From Cytophagales bacterium (GTDB taxonomy: Bacteria > Bacteroidota > Bacteroidia > Cytophagales > Spirosomataceae), in the NCBI GenBank assembly GCA_013298125.1, contig JAAFJP010000008.1:1-64000 (forward strand): a DNA stretch of 64,000 nucleotides, given 5' to 3'. Shown one piece after another: positions 8,560-16,226 of the stretch. The translations under genes were made by a program, and so were the position numbers. Numbering within the stretch: position 1 is the first letter of the stretch; every line of letters starts with the position of its first letter. The notes under the pieces are model-generated. The model saw nothing but the letters and a program-made list of their open reading frames with translations, had not been told where the DNA came from and searched no databases.

Positions 8560-9306
8560 ATGGCATTATTACAGAATAAAGTCGTTTTAGTAACGGGTGC
8601 ATCACGTGGAATTGGTCGTGCGATTGCCCTTAAAATGGCTCAACAAGGAGCAAATGTAGCTTTTACCTATCTTTCATCAGTTGAAAAAGGAGAGGCTCTT
8701 GTATCAGAGCTGACGGCTTTTGGTGTAAAAGCTATCGGATATCGTTCAGATGCTTCTGATTATAAACAAGCGGAAGAATTGATGAATTCTGTTGTGGCAG
8801 ATTTTGGCACAATAGATGTATTAATAAACAATGCGGGCATAACCAAAGACGGTTTATTGATGCGTATGTCAGAAGAACAATGGGATACGGTGATTCAAGT
8901 AAATTTGAAATCTGTCTTCAATTTGACCAAAGCCGCAACTAAACCCATGATGAAAGCAAAATCTGGTTCAATCATCAACTTGACCTCTGTTGTGGGTATT
9001 CGTGGAAATGCTGGACAAGCCAATTACGCCGCTTCAAAGGCTGGAATCATCGGTTTTACTAAATCAGTTGCCTTAGAATTAGGTTCAAGAAATATTCGTT
9101 CAAATGCCATTGCTCCAGGTTTTATCTTGACTGAAATGACAGGCGAATTGAATGCTGCTGCAACGGAAGAATGGACAAAATCTATTCCTTTGAAACGTGG
9201 AGGCGAAGCCGAAGAAGTGGCAGATGCTTGTGTTTTCTTAGCCTCAGATATGTCAAAATACATCACTGGACAAGTGCTTCAAGTGGATGGTGGAATGCTG
9301 ACGTAG
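8560..9306 (+). CDS. fabG: 3-oxoacyl-[acyl-carrier-protein] reductase
   Basis: A 248-residue classical short-chain dehydrogenase. The NADP-binding TGASRGIG lies at residues 13-20 and NNAG near 90-93. The active site has Ser in INLTSVVG, then Tyr and Lys in NYAASKAG, in standard spacing. The C-terminal end DGGML is typical of FabG. It reduces 3-oxoacyl-ACP to (R)-3-hydroxyacyl-ACP in fatty-acid elongation. Other SDRs have the same motifs, but length and overall pattern favour FabG. No acp or fabF lies adjacent. The stop codon overlaps the first base of a long inverted repeat that separates it from the VWA gene. Confidence 0.9.
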   Translation: MALLQNKVVLVTGASRGIGRAIALKMAQQGANVAFTYLSSVEKGEALVSELTAFGVKAIGYRSDASDYKQAEELMNSVVADFGTIDVLINNAGITKDGLLMRMSEEQWDTVIQVNLKSVFNLTKAATKPMMKAKSGSIINLTSVVGIRGNAGQANYAASKAGIIGFTKSVALELGSRNIRSNAIAPGFILTEMTGELNAAATEEWTKSIPLKRGGEAEEVADACVFLASDMSKYITGQVLQVDGGMLT

Positions 9307-9423
9307 TCGTAAGTCTCTAAGTCATAAGTCGTAAGTAATTTGAACTTACAATTTGATTACTTACGAACTTTTGACTATAAATTCCTAACTTACTTACGAC
9401 TTAAAGACTTACAGACTTACGAC
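9306..9423. repeat. long inverted repeat between fabG and the VWA gene
   Basis: The arms of about 33 nt (9306-9338 and 9390-9423) are built from GTCGTAAGT / ACTTACGAC units and are complementary apart from two or three positions. The loop of about 50 nt contains further ACTTAC/GTAAGT pieces. No U-tract follows, so it is more like an intergenic palindromic element than a simple terminator, though it may attenuate read-through from fabG. Confidence 0.8.
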
Positions 9424-9432
9424 TCAAAATAC

Positions 9433-11514
9433 ATGAAATTCGATTTTCTTTTTCAAACTTCACCCTGGTTTATTCCTCTTTGTTTATTGGCTGGCGGTTT
9501 GTACGCAGTTGTTTTGTATCAAAAAAATGCAAATTGGAGCAAGTTCCAAAATCTTCTGATGAGTGCCTTTCGGTTCTTGTCGGTGAGTTTGTTGTGCCTT
9601 TTATTATTGAATTTTTTGATACGTCAAATTACCCAAACCGTTCAGAAAAAAACAGTTGTTTTAGCGATTGATAATTCGCAATCAATGACCGTTGCAGGGC
9701 AGAAAAATTTATCAGATTTGACTGCAAATTTGAATAAATTGAAAGAAGATTTAATCGAACAAGAATATAATGTTTCCTTCTCATCTTTAAACGAAGAAAC
9801 GAATCAAAACCTTGAAGGATTGAAATTTGACAAGAAAACTACCAATTTGTCTGGTTTACTTTCGGGGGTAAAAAATGCTTTTGAAGGAGAAAATTTAACG
9901 GACGTAGTGTTGATTTCAGATGGTATTGCCAATCAAGGGATTTCTCCCGCATCCGAGAATTTTAGTTTTGCGGTTCATACGGTTGGATTGGGCGATACGA
10001 TTCCTAAAAAAGATATTGCTGTTAAGTCGATTTATGCGAATAAGGTAGCGTATTTGGGAAATAAATTTCCTGTACAAGCTGACATTTCTTCTTTTGGGTT
10101 TTCTGGGAAAAGTGCAAATGTATATCTGAAACAAGGCGGCAAGATTTTAGACAAACAGAGTTTAATTTTCAAGCAAAATGATGAAATAAAAACGGTTTCA
10201 TTTAATACAACAGCCACACAAATTGGAGTCCAGCATTTAGTGGTTGAAGTTGATGTATTAGGAGGAGAATTTTCTTCAAGAAACAATCATCAAGATGCCT
10301 ATGTGGAGGTGATTGATGGAAAAGAGAAGATTTTGTTACTTGCCTTGTCGCCACATCCCGACATCAAAGCTCTGAAAAGTATCATCGAAAAGAATGAGAA
10401 TTATGAATTAGATATTAAAGTTTTGACAGAAAATCCCAATCCAGATGTTTTGTCAAAGCCTTATGATTTATTGATTCTGCATCAATTGCCCGATTATTTT
10501 AATTCCTATTCCAATATTTTCAAACCCATCATCGACAAAGGCACGCCTACGATGTTTGTGTTGGGTAATCAATCAGGGACAACTTATTTGAATCAGATTA
10601 ATCAAGTGATGCAAATAAACTCGCAAGCGGGGCAGAGTGATAAGGTAACGGGTACGTACAATCAAGCCTTTAAATCTTTGAATTTTGAGGCGGAGAAAAT
10701 GCAATTAATCAATAAACTACCTCAAATTTCAGTACCTTTTGGAGAGTTTAAATTATTGCCAAATTCGGAGGTTTTATTGTATCAAAAAGTCGGTTCAGTA
10801 CAAACGCAAAAGCCTCTTTTTGTGGTGAATACAGGTGCAAAAAAATCGGCATTTTTCACAGGCGAAGGACTTTGGTCTTGGCGTTTGGAAGAATATCAAT
10901 TGACTGAAAAACAGGAAGTTGTGGATGATTTAGTTTTGAAAGTCCTACAATTTATTTCAGCCAAAGACGACAAAAGAAAACTGAGAGTTTATCCAATCAA
11001 TACAGAATTTTTGTTGGGTGAAAAAGTGGTTTTTGAAACGGAAATTTATAATGCCATTTATGAGAAATTGTATAATCTGCCCATCAAATTAGAGGTAAAA
11101 GATGAGAAAGGCGTAGCACGAAATTATAGCTACTCAACCACGCCCGATAATTCTAAATTTGAGATAAGTTCGTTACCAGCGGGCGTATATCGTTATCGTG
11201 CGAGCACGACAGTTTTAGGCAAATCAGAATTATCAACGGGTGAATTTGTGATTAGAGATATTCAATTAGAAAACCTAAATCTGACGGCAGATTTTGATGT
11301 TTTACGACAACTTTCTGCCAAAACAGGAGGGAAGTTTTTTAAGAATAACCAATTTGAAGCCATCAAACAAACCATCCTAAACCACAAAGTCCCAGAAAAA
11401 ATTGATGCCACCGAAGACTTAAAAGAAATGATAAATTTACGCTGGATTTTCTTTTTGATATTGGCTTTATTGACGGTGGAGTGGGTTTTGAGGAAATATT
11501 GGGGGGGGTATTGA
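9433..11514 (+). CDS. membrane VWA-domain protein
   Basis: About 693 residues from the ATG at 9433. A possible upstream TTG lies inside the inverted repeat and is unlikely. Two N-terminal hydrophobic segments (FIPLCLLAGGLYAVVLY and FLSVSLLCLLLLNFLI) precede a von Willebrand A-type domain. Its metal site begins LAIDNSQSM (DxSxS) and continues with DVVLISDGIANQG. The middle part resembles the extracytoplasmic glutamine amidotransferase-like region of Bacteroidetes VWA proteins. A final helix (IFFLILALLTVEWVL) returns to the membrane. Related proteins lie in BatA-like or unknown membrane operons. Binding partners are unknown. Confidence 0.75.
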   Translation: MKFDFLFQTSPWFIPLCLLAGGLYAVVLYQKNANWSKFQNLLMSAFRFLSVSLLCLLLLNFLIRQITQTVQKKTVVLAIDNSQSMTVAGQKNLSDLTANLNKLKEDLIEQEYNVSFSSLNEETNQNLEGLKFDKKTTNLSGLLSGVKNAFEGENLTDVVLISDGIANQGISPASENFSFAVHTVGLGDTIPKKDIAVKSIYANKVAYLGNKFPVQADISSFGFSGKSANVYLKQGGKILDKQSLIFKQNDEIKTVSFNTTATQIGVQHLVVEVDVLGGEFSSRNNHQDAYVEVIDGKEKILLLALSPHPDIKALKSIIEKNENYELDIKVLTENPNPDVLSKPYDLLILHQLPDYFNSYSNIFKPIIDKGTPTMFVLGNQSGTTYLNQINQVMQINSQAGQSDKVTGTYNQAFKSLNFEAEKMQLINKLPQISVPFGEFKLLPNSEVLLYQKVGSVQTQKPLFVVNTGAKKSAFFTGEGLWSWRLEEYQLTEKQEVVDDLVLKVLQFISAKDDKRKLRVYPINTEFLLGEKVVFETEIYNAIYEKLYNLPIKLEVKDEKGVARNYSYSTTPDNSKFEISSLPAGVYRYRASTTVLGKSELSTGEFVIRDIQLENLNLTADFDVLRQLSAKTGGKFFKNNQFEAIKQTILNHKVPEKIDATEDLKEMINLRWIFFLILALLTVEWVLRKYWGGY

Positions 11515-11535
11515 TAAATGTAAATTCAGAGAAAT

Positions 11536-11757
11536 ATGATTTTACTTTCAGGAGACCCAGTTGCAATATTTATAGGATTAGGAATTTATGTGGTAGTATT
11601 TTTTGTCTTATGGACTTTGCTTTTTTACCTATTTGAGAAAGTCAATCCTTTTAATATTACGAATGAAAGAATAAAGAAAGTTGCTTATTGGGGACTTTCT
11701 TTGATTGAGTTAATTTTGTCTTTTATTGCTTGTGGAGCAATTTTTGGTATGCTATAA
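11536..11757 (+). CDS. small two-helix membrane protein, unknown
   Basis: A 73-residue protein with two strong hydrophobic helices: IFIGLGIYVVVFFVLWTLLF near residues 11-30 and a second near 47-70. A short basic connector (NERIKKVAYW) joins them. It starts 21 nt after the VWA gene and is probably co-transcribed. No family was recognised. Confidence 0.55.
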   Translation: MILLSGDPVAIFIGLGIYVVVFFVLWTLLFYLFEKVNPFNITNERIKKVAYWGLSLIELILSFIACGAIFGML

Positions 11758-11857
11758 ATACCAATTTCATAAAGTTTTTTAAGATAATTAAGCTTATATT
11801 TTCAAGAAAACCTTCTCAAATATCTACTATTTTTCATATACAATAGTCATTTTTATA

Positions 11858-12763
11858 TCAATTTGAAGAAGATTTAATTCGTTTGATATACTCTTCAATT
11901 TTTTGTATTGGCAATTTAAAAGCATCGGCTATAAAAGTAGCGTCTAAGCCTTTTTCAATTAATGCTTTTACGTGATTAAAAGTATTTTCTTCTCTTACTC
12001 TCTCCGAAATTTGGTCTGCAATAGTCATGGCAATGTCGTTTACGTTTGTTGAAACTTCTGTAAATATAGGGTTTAAATCTTCTTGTGTCAAGTTCAAAGC
12101 GTTTTCTATGTACAGAAAAACGGTTGTAATAAATTCTAATTGTTTGTCAGCATCCAATCGGTTGAGCCTTTCCGCCCAAAACGACGATAATTTCATGAAC
12201 TCATCTTCTTTATCATGACTGTGTTTCAATAACATAGTCGTTACGCTCAACAGTAAATTCTGAAAATTCGCTATTTGATTATCGTCAATTTTATCAAGCG
12301 TAAAAAGCAAATAATCAAAGTCTGGAATAAATCTGTCGAGAGATGGATGCAAACCCTTGAAATAGCTTTTCATGGATTTGTATTTCCATTTGCCTTCGCC
12401 GTGATGAATGATGATGGGAATTACGACTGACAATTTCTTTCTCTGTTTCCGTTCTTCTTTCCAAACATTTAGAATATACTGCAAAAGCTGTAAATGAGGA
12501 TATTTTTGAACGTAAGATTTATGCTCGAACAAAAGCGTTACTAAGGTTTTCTGCCCTGCATACTCGGTTTGATAAACAATATCAGCCATGTACTCTTCCA
12601 ATTCTTCATCTGTGAAGGAGTCATTAACTCGTTTAAGGGCGGATAAATTGAGCCTTTCAAGCAAATCAGGAGGGAATACTTCTTCAATAAAACTTTGTGC
12701 GATTTCTAAACGGGAGAAAGTCTCTTTAAAGAATTTATCGTGAGGGTTATTGATTTGATTCAT
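11858..12763 (-). CDS. Rpn family recombination-promoting nuclease / putative transposase
   Basis: About 301 residues from the ATG at 12763; the longer TTG start would overlap the upstream gene. The N-terminus NNPHDKFFKETF is the signature of the Rpn/YhgA-like (transposase_31) family, followed by YMADIVYQTEYAG and LVTLLFEHKSY. The latter correspond to the Asp and E-x-K of a PD-(D/E)XK nuclease core. Family members in E. coli are Mg-dependent DNases that promote RecA-independent recombination. The C-terminal part (LIEKGLDATFIADAF) is a common Rpn tail. It is preceded by a PD-(D/E)XK-like gene 25 nt upstream on the same strand. Confidence 0.85.
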   Translation of the reverse strand: MNQINNPHDKFFKETFSRLEIAQSFIEEVFPPDLLERLNLSALKRVNDSFTDEELEEYMADIVYQTEYAGQKTLVTLLFEHKSYVQKYPHLQLLQYILNVWKEERKQRKKLSVVIPIIIHHGEGKWKYKSMKSYFKGLHPSLDRFIPDFDYLLFTLDKIDDNQIANFQNLLLSVTTMLLKHSHDKEDEFMKLSSFWAERLNRLDADKQLEFITTVFLYIENALNLTQEDLNPIFTEVSTNVNDIAMTIADQISERVREENTFNHVKALIEKGLDATFIADAFKLPIQKIEEYIKRIKSSSN

Positions 12764-12788
12764 GTTGTGGTTACGGTATTTTACGATT

Positions 12789-13421
12789 TTACTTCCCCTC
12801 AAAATATTCCAAAATATAAAGATTAGCCTGTTTCAAAATTGCATAGATATTCAACAAATCACCTTGTGTGGCATCGTGGGCTAAACTTACAGAATATTCT
12901 TTATCAATCAAGGTTACAAAAAACCACAAACGACCTATGATATAAGAACCGTAAATAGGTCTTCCGTCATTATTCCTAAATTGGGCAGCAACCATGGCTA
13001 CTAATAATTGCCCAAGTGGGTCATTATCTTTTTTTTTCTCTTGTTTATATTCGTGAATGAAAAAAAATGGATGTTTAGGTTCTACTTTTCCAGTCGCAAT
13101 CACAAAATCAACATTGCCTGAGAGTATTTCTCCGTTAAATGGAACGGATAGTTTTCTGCCAAGAAATGCTTTGTATTTTTCGTTATCCATACCTACCAAA
13201 TCCATTAGAAGTCCTAAGAATTGATATTTTAGCTCTTCTTCATTCCAAGACTCAACATTATCAATCAATCGATTTTTTAATACTTCCAAGCGTTTTTGAA
13301 CAAAATCATCCCCTTCAAATGGAGCTGCAAGCCATTTTTCTAAAACTGGATGGTTTCTAACTCTTTTTACACCAAAAGTTTCTTCTACATCTTCAAATGT
13401 CCAACGTTCAAATGATTTCAT
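12789..13421 (-). CDS. PD-(D/E)XK-like nuclease-fold protein, unknown
   Basis: About 210 residues from the ATG at 13421, which matches the length of its paralogue at 15152-15787. Both contain the series GxxDxxxATG, PFFxxHEYKQE and DPxGQLL, which resembles the Asp ... E-x-K core of PD-(D/E)XK proteins. YG.Y..G..WFFV follows. No named family was recognised with certainty. A TAACTTTG -7 element lies 23 nt upstream, and the Rpn gene follows 25 nt downstream, so the two probably form one transcript. Nuclease activity is inference. Confidence 0.65.
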   Translation of the reverse strand: MKSFERWTFEDVEETFGVKRVRNHPVLEKWLAAPFEGDDFVQKRLEVLKNRLIDNVESWNEEELKYQFLGLLMDLVGMDNEKYKAFLGRKLSVPFNGEILSGNVDFVIATGKVEPKHPFFFIHEYKQEKKKDNDPLGQLLVAMVAAQFRNNDGRPIYGSYIIGRLWFFVTLIDKEYSVSLAHDATQGDLLNIYAILKQANLYILEYFEGK

Positions 13422-13444
13422 GTTTTTAATGATTTTATTTACCC

Positions 13445-13452
13445 CAAAGTTA
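13445..13452 (-). promoter_or_regulatory. -7 element for the PD-(D/E)XK/Rpn pair
   Basis: TAACTTTG on the minus strand matches TAnnTTTG and lies 23 nt before the ATG at 13421, in the 76-nt gap to the divergent DUF2027 gene. Confidence 0.5.
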
Positions 13453-13497
13453 GTAAATATTTCCTTAATTTCGTTATACAATTACACAGACAAACAC

Positions 13498-14478
13498 ATG
13501 AACATAGGAGACAGAGTACGCCTCATGCGAGGAAAAGAAGAGGGTATCGTTACCAAATTATTAGGCAATAATATCATCGAAATAGAGATTGAGGATGGTT
13601 TTACGATACCCGTGAAAGCCAATGAAGTGGTGATTATCAGTGAATTAGAACAAAAGGTATTTAATCCAACACCTGCCTCACGTATCGAACCACAAGCTAC
13701 TGATAAATGTCAAACAGTGAATGAGATTCTCGCAAATCGTGGGGTTTATATGGCTTTTGTGCCTGTCAATGACCGTGAACTCTCACAGCATCTCATCAAC
13801 AATACGGATTGGGATTTACCGTTTATGCTTTCGTCGGGTTCAGACCCGCATCACAAAGGTTTGGCTTCGGGGGTGTTGAAACCAAAGACTTCTATCAAAG
13901 TTCAAAGCCTTTTGATTAAGGATTTTGACGAATGGGGGACGTTTGTATTTCAAGCATTTTTCTTCCGATTGGCATTTATGAAATTGCCAGAACCATTGAT
14001 TAAACGCTTGAAATTTAGAGTAAATACTTTCTTCAAAAATCAATCAAAAGCCCCATTGTTGAACGTTGATGCACATTTATTTCAGATGGATGCGGAGGAT
14101 TCTGTTACGCCTGTGAATTTAAAACTTGACCCTGCAAAAATTGTAGAGCAAATGTTTGAAAAGCAAGCTCCCGAACCATTGCAATTACCCACAAAACCTT
14201 CATTATCAATTGATTTGCATATTGAAGCCCTAACAAAAGACTCATGGGCGATGTCAAATACTGAAATGCTGACCTTACAAATGGGAACTTTTGAAAGACA
14301 ATTTGAAGCCGCCATTGCTAATGGAATGGACGAAATTATCTTTATTCACGGCGTTGGAAATGGGGTATTACGTGATTCCATTCATAGACGTTTGTCAGGG
14401 AATAAAAATGTAGCTTATTTTGAAGATGCTCAGAAGGAGAAGTTTGGATATGGAGGTACTAAGGTTAGGATAAAGTAG
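13498..14478 (+). CDS. DUF2027 / Smr-domain protein
   Basis: About 326 residues from the ATG at 13498 (MNIGDRVRLM). The N-terminal 55 residues form a small beta domain with MRGKEEGIVTK, typical of DUF2027 proteins, and a central domain (about 75-215) follows. The C-terminal 85 residues form an Smr domain with DLHIE in place of LDLHG and IHGVGNGVLR matching the GxGxGxL(R/K) signature. Smr domains have endonuclease or nucleic-acid-binding roles in MutS2 and related proteins. The precise role of the Bacteroidetes DUF2027 fusion is not known. It is divergent from the PD-(D/E)XK/Rpn pair. Confidence 0.82.
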   Translation: MNIGDRVRLMRGKEEGIVTKLLGNNIIEIEIEDGFTIPVKANEVVIISELEQKVFNPTPASRIEPQATDKCQTVNEILANRGVYMAFVPVNDRELSQHLINNTDWDLPFMLSSGSDPHHKGLASGVLKPKTSIKVQSLLIKDFDEWGTFVFQAFFFRLAFMKLPEPLIKRLKFRVNTFFKNQSKAPLLNVDAHLFQMDAEDSVTPVNLKLDPAKIVEQMFEKQAPEPLQLPTKPSLSIDLHIEALTKDSWAMSNTEMLTLQMGTFERQFEAAIANGMDEIIFIHGVGNGVLRDSIHRRLSGNKNVAYFEDAQKEKFGYGGTKVRIK

Positions 14479-14497
14479 AATTAGATTAGTTCTCTTG

Positions 14498-14716
14498 TCA
14501 TAGATTAAGGTACTTTTTAGCTTCTGACAAAGTGTATGCAGGTGTTTTGCGTGCTTCGTTTAACATATCTTCATATTCCATTTCTGACATTTTTTTTCCA
14601 GAAAATGAAATAGATTTTTTGTTCGTAAAAGTAAGTAAATGCCTATGTTCAAATGCCCGTAAAGCATCCATCACAAGGCTTTCATCTTTAAGGATATTTA
14701 TTTCTAATGTTGTCAT
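14498..14716 (-). CDS. small antitoxin-like protein, unknown
   Basis: A 72-residue protein. A basic/hydrophobic N-terminus (MTTLEINILKDESLVMDALRAF) is followed by KMSEMEYEDMLNEARKTPAYTLSEAKKYL. This tail resembles that of RelB/Phd-like or similar antitoxins, in which an acidic helix is followed by P.y.l.eAkk.l. No toxin gene is visible next to it: the only upstream neighbour on the strand is a signal-peptide ORF. It is therefore an orphan antitoxin-like gene at best, and identification is tentative. Confidence 0.45.
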   Translation of the reverse strand: MTTLEINILKDESLVMDALRAFEHRHLLTFTNKKSISFSGKKMSEMEYEDMLNEARKTPAYTLSEAKKYLNL

Positions 14717-14741
14717 TGTTATTCTGATTAAAACAAGTTTT

Positions 14742-15005
14742 TTAATAAAATCTTAAAATACTTTCGATAGAAGAGTGATTTGACGATTGCCAATTTTGTT
14801 TCTTTGGGATATTTGAAATGCAAATACATCCAAATCCACCAATCAGGAAATATTGATACTCAATTTTAGTAGGAACAAAAGAGATTTTCAGAAGAGTAAT
14901 TGGTTTTGGACTTAGTGAAACTAACTCATTATCACTACTTTTAATTTGACCAAAAGAAGTTGAATAGCACAACAAAAATATCGATAAAAGGACGGTCAGT
15001 TTCAT
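14742..15005 (-). CDS. short secreted protein, unknown
   Basis: About 87 residues from the second ATG; an ATG four codons upstream is also possible. A clear signal peptide (LTVLLSIFLLCYSTSFG, cleaved near residues 19-20) makes it a credible gene. The remaining 65 residues contain GGFGCICIS and otherwise match nothing I recognise. TAAGTTTG, a -7-like element, lies at 15034-15041 on the minus strand. It may be a decayed fragment of a longer protein. Confidence 0.45.
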   Translation of the reverse strand: MKLTVLLSIFLLCYSTSFGQIKSSDNELVSLSPKPITLLKISFVPTKIEYQYFLIGGFGCICISNIPKKQNWQSSNHSSIESILRFY

Positions 15006-15033
15006 TTCAGAAATCATTAATACAATTTTTTTA

Positions 15034-15041
15034 CAAACTTA
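15034..15041 (-). promoter_or_regulatory. -7 element for the short secreted protein
   Basis: TAAGTTTG on the minus strand matches TAnnTTTG, with a TTTG 22 nt further upstream (15064-15067). It lies 29 nt before the second ATG of the gene ending at 14742. Confidence 0.4.
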
Positions 15042-15118
15042 TGTAATTAACAGATAGGCATAACAAATTTTCAATAATTTTTCTAATCTTTTCCGTGTGT
15101 ACGTGAGGCTTGTTATGT

Positions 15119-15126
15119 TAGCTTTG
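15119..15126 (+). promoter_or_regulatory. -7 element for the PD-(D/E)XK-like gene
   Basis: TAGCTTTG matches TAnnTTTG and lies 25 nt before the ATG at 15152. No clear -33 element. Confidence 0.5.
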
Positions 15127-15151
15127 TATAAATATTCGATGAAAAATTAAC

Positions 15152-15787
15152 ATGAGAGCTAAAAGTTTCAAATATTGGATTACCCAAGAACTACATGAAC
15201 AATTTGGTTTGGAAAGAGTAGAACCCTCAATTCTACTTAGTAACTGGTTGGCTTCAGATGGTGAAATAACCATTGAAGAGACGAATCGTTTGAACAGTCT
15301 TCGGAGTCAATTACGTGAAAATGTTGATTATTGGAATGAGGAAGAATTGAAGATGAAATTCATAGGTCAAATTCTGGATTTAGTTAATATTGACAGTAAA
15401 AACTTCCGAACATTTTATGACCGTACCATCACCGTTGAAGTAAAAGGAGTTAAACTAAACGGTAAACTTGATATGTTGGTAGCAACGGGTTTTCAAGTAC
15501 CAAAAAAACCTTTCTTCTGTGTTCACGAGTATAAGCAAGAAACCAAAAGAGACGGCGACCCCAAAGGACAATTATTAGTAGAAATGGTTGCTTTACAAGC
15601 ACTTAATCAAAATGATGATCCTATTTATGGATGTTATGTGTTGGGTGAAAATTGGCACTTTGTTGTTTTAGAAAATAATCAATATTGCATCAGTGATGCT
15701 TTCAGAGCTACTCAGGATGATGTATTTATGATTTTTAAGATGTTAAGAAAAATTAAAGAGTATGTTATTGAATTGACCAAAGCTTAA
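15152..15787 (+). CDS. PD-(D/E)XK-like nuclease-fold protein, second copy
   Basis: A 211-residue paralogue of the product of 12789-13421. It has the same order of conserved blocks: WNEEELKMKFIG, GKLDMLVATG, KPFFCVHEYKQETK, GDPKGQLLVEMVA and PIYGCYVLGENWHFVVL. The Asp in LDML and the Glu/Lys of HEYKQ are candidate metal-binding residues. This copy lacks an Rpn partner; a 129-residue unknown gene follows 11 nt downstream. Enzymatic function is inferred only from motif spacing. Confidence 0.65.
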   Translation: MRAKSFKYWITQELHEQFGLERVEPSILLSNWLASDGEITIEETNRLNSLRSQLRENVDYWNEEELKMKFIGQILDLVNIDSKNFRTFYDRTITVEVKGVKLNGKLDMLVATGFQVPKKPFFCVHEYKQETKRDGDPKGQLLVEMVALQALNQNDDPIYGCYVLGENWHFVVLENNQYCISDAFRATQDDVFMIFKMLRKIKEYVIELTKA

Positions 15788-15798
15788 TTTTTTTCCAG

Positions 15799-16188
15799 AT
15801 GACTTTTGAATATCAAGATTTTAGTAGTGTTACGAAAAGTACAATCATTGAAAACCCAACTTGGGATATAATTAACTTACATTTGAATGAAATAAGTATG
15901 ACTCAAAAATCGTATTTTATTTTGTCTCAGGGTGATAATTATATACAATGTGCAGGTGCAAAAGCGAAACTTACTGTTGAGTATAAATCAATAAAGCACT
16001 ATCGTTTTAGTTTAAAAGCTATTGATAATACACCAGCATCTATAAATTATAGTTATGGAATTATTCAAATTATGAAAAGTGAACAACTTAGATTGATTCA
16101 TGCCTTAGACATATTTGAAACCTTTTATAAAACTGGCTTACCATCAAATGATTATGTTCTTAATGAATTGAATATAGTCTATTCATAA
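15799..16188 (+). CDS. unknown 129-residue protein
   Basis: A soluble-looking protein with no signal peptide, membrane segment or recognised motif. It starts MTFEYQDFSSVTK and has a strand-rich middle (FILSQGDNYIQCAGAKAKLTV). It starts 11 nt after the PD-(D/E)XK-like gene, so the two may be co-transcribed and functionally linked. It could be an immunity or inhibitor-type partner, but nothing in the sequence proves this. Confidence 0.55.
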   Translation: MTFEYQDFSSVTKSTIIENPTWDIINLHLNEISMTQKSYFILSQGDNYIQCAGAKAKLTVEYKSIKHYRFSLKAIDNTPASINYSYGIIQIMKSEQLRLIHALDIFETFYKTGLPSNDYVLNELNIVYS

Positions 16189-16226
16189 TCTTTTTTGAAA
16201 AGTTATCTTTTACTTTTATCTTCTCA

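Noticed and set aside
9340-9432. Extended TTG start for the VWA protein
   Set aside because: The extra 31 codons fall inside the inverted repeat, and the ATG at 9433 starts directly before the first membrane segment.
11858-12763. Active insertion sequence based on the Rpn transposase-like annotation
   Set aside because: No terminal inverted repeats or target-site duplication were found, and Rpn proteins act as nucleases without defined element ends.
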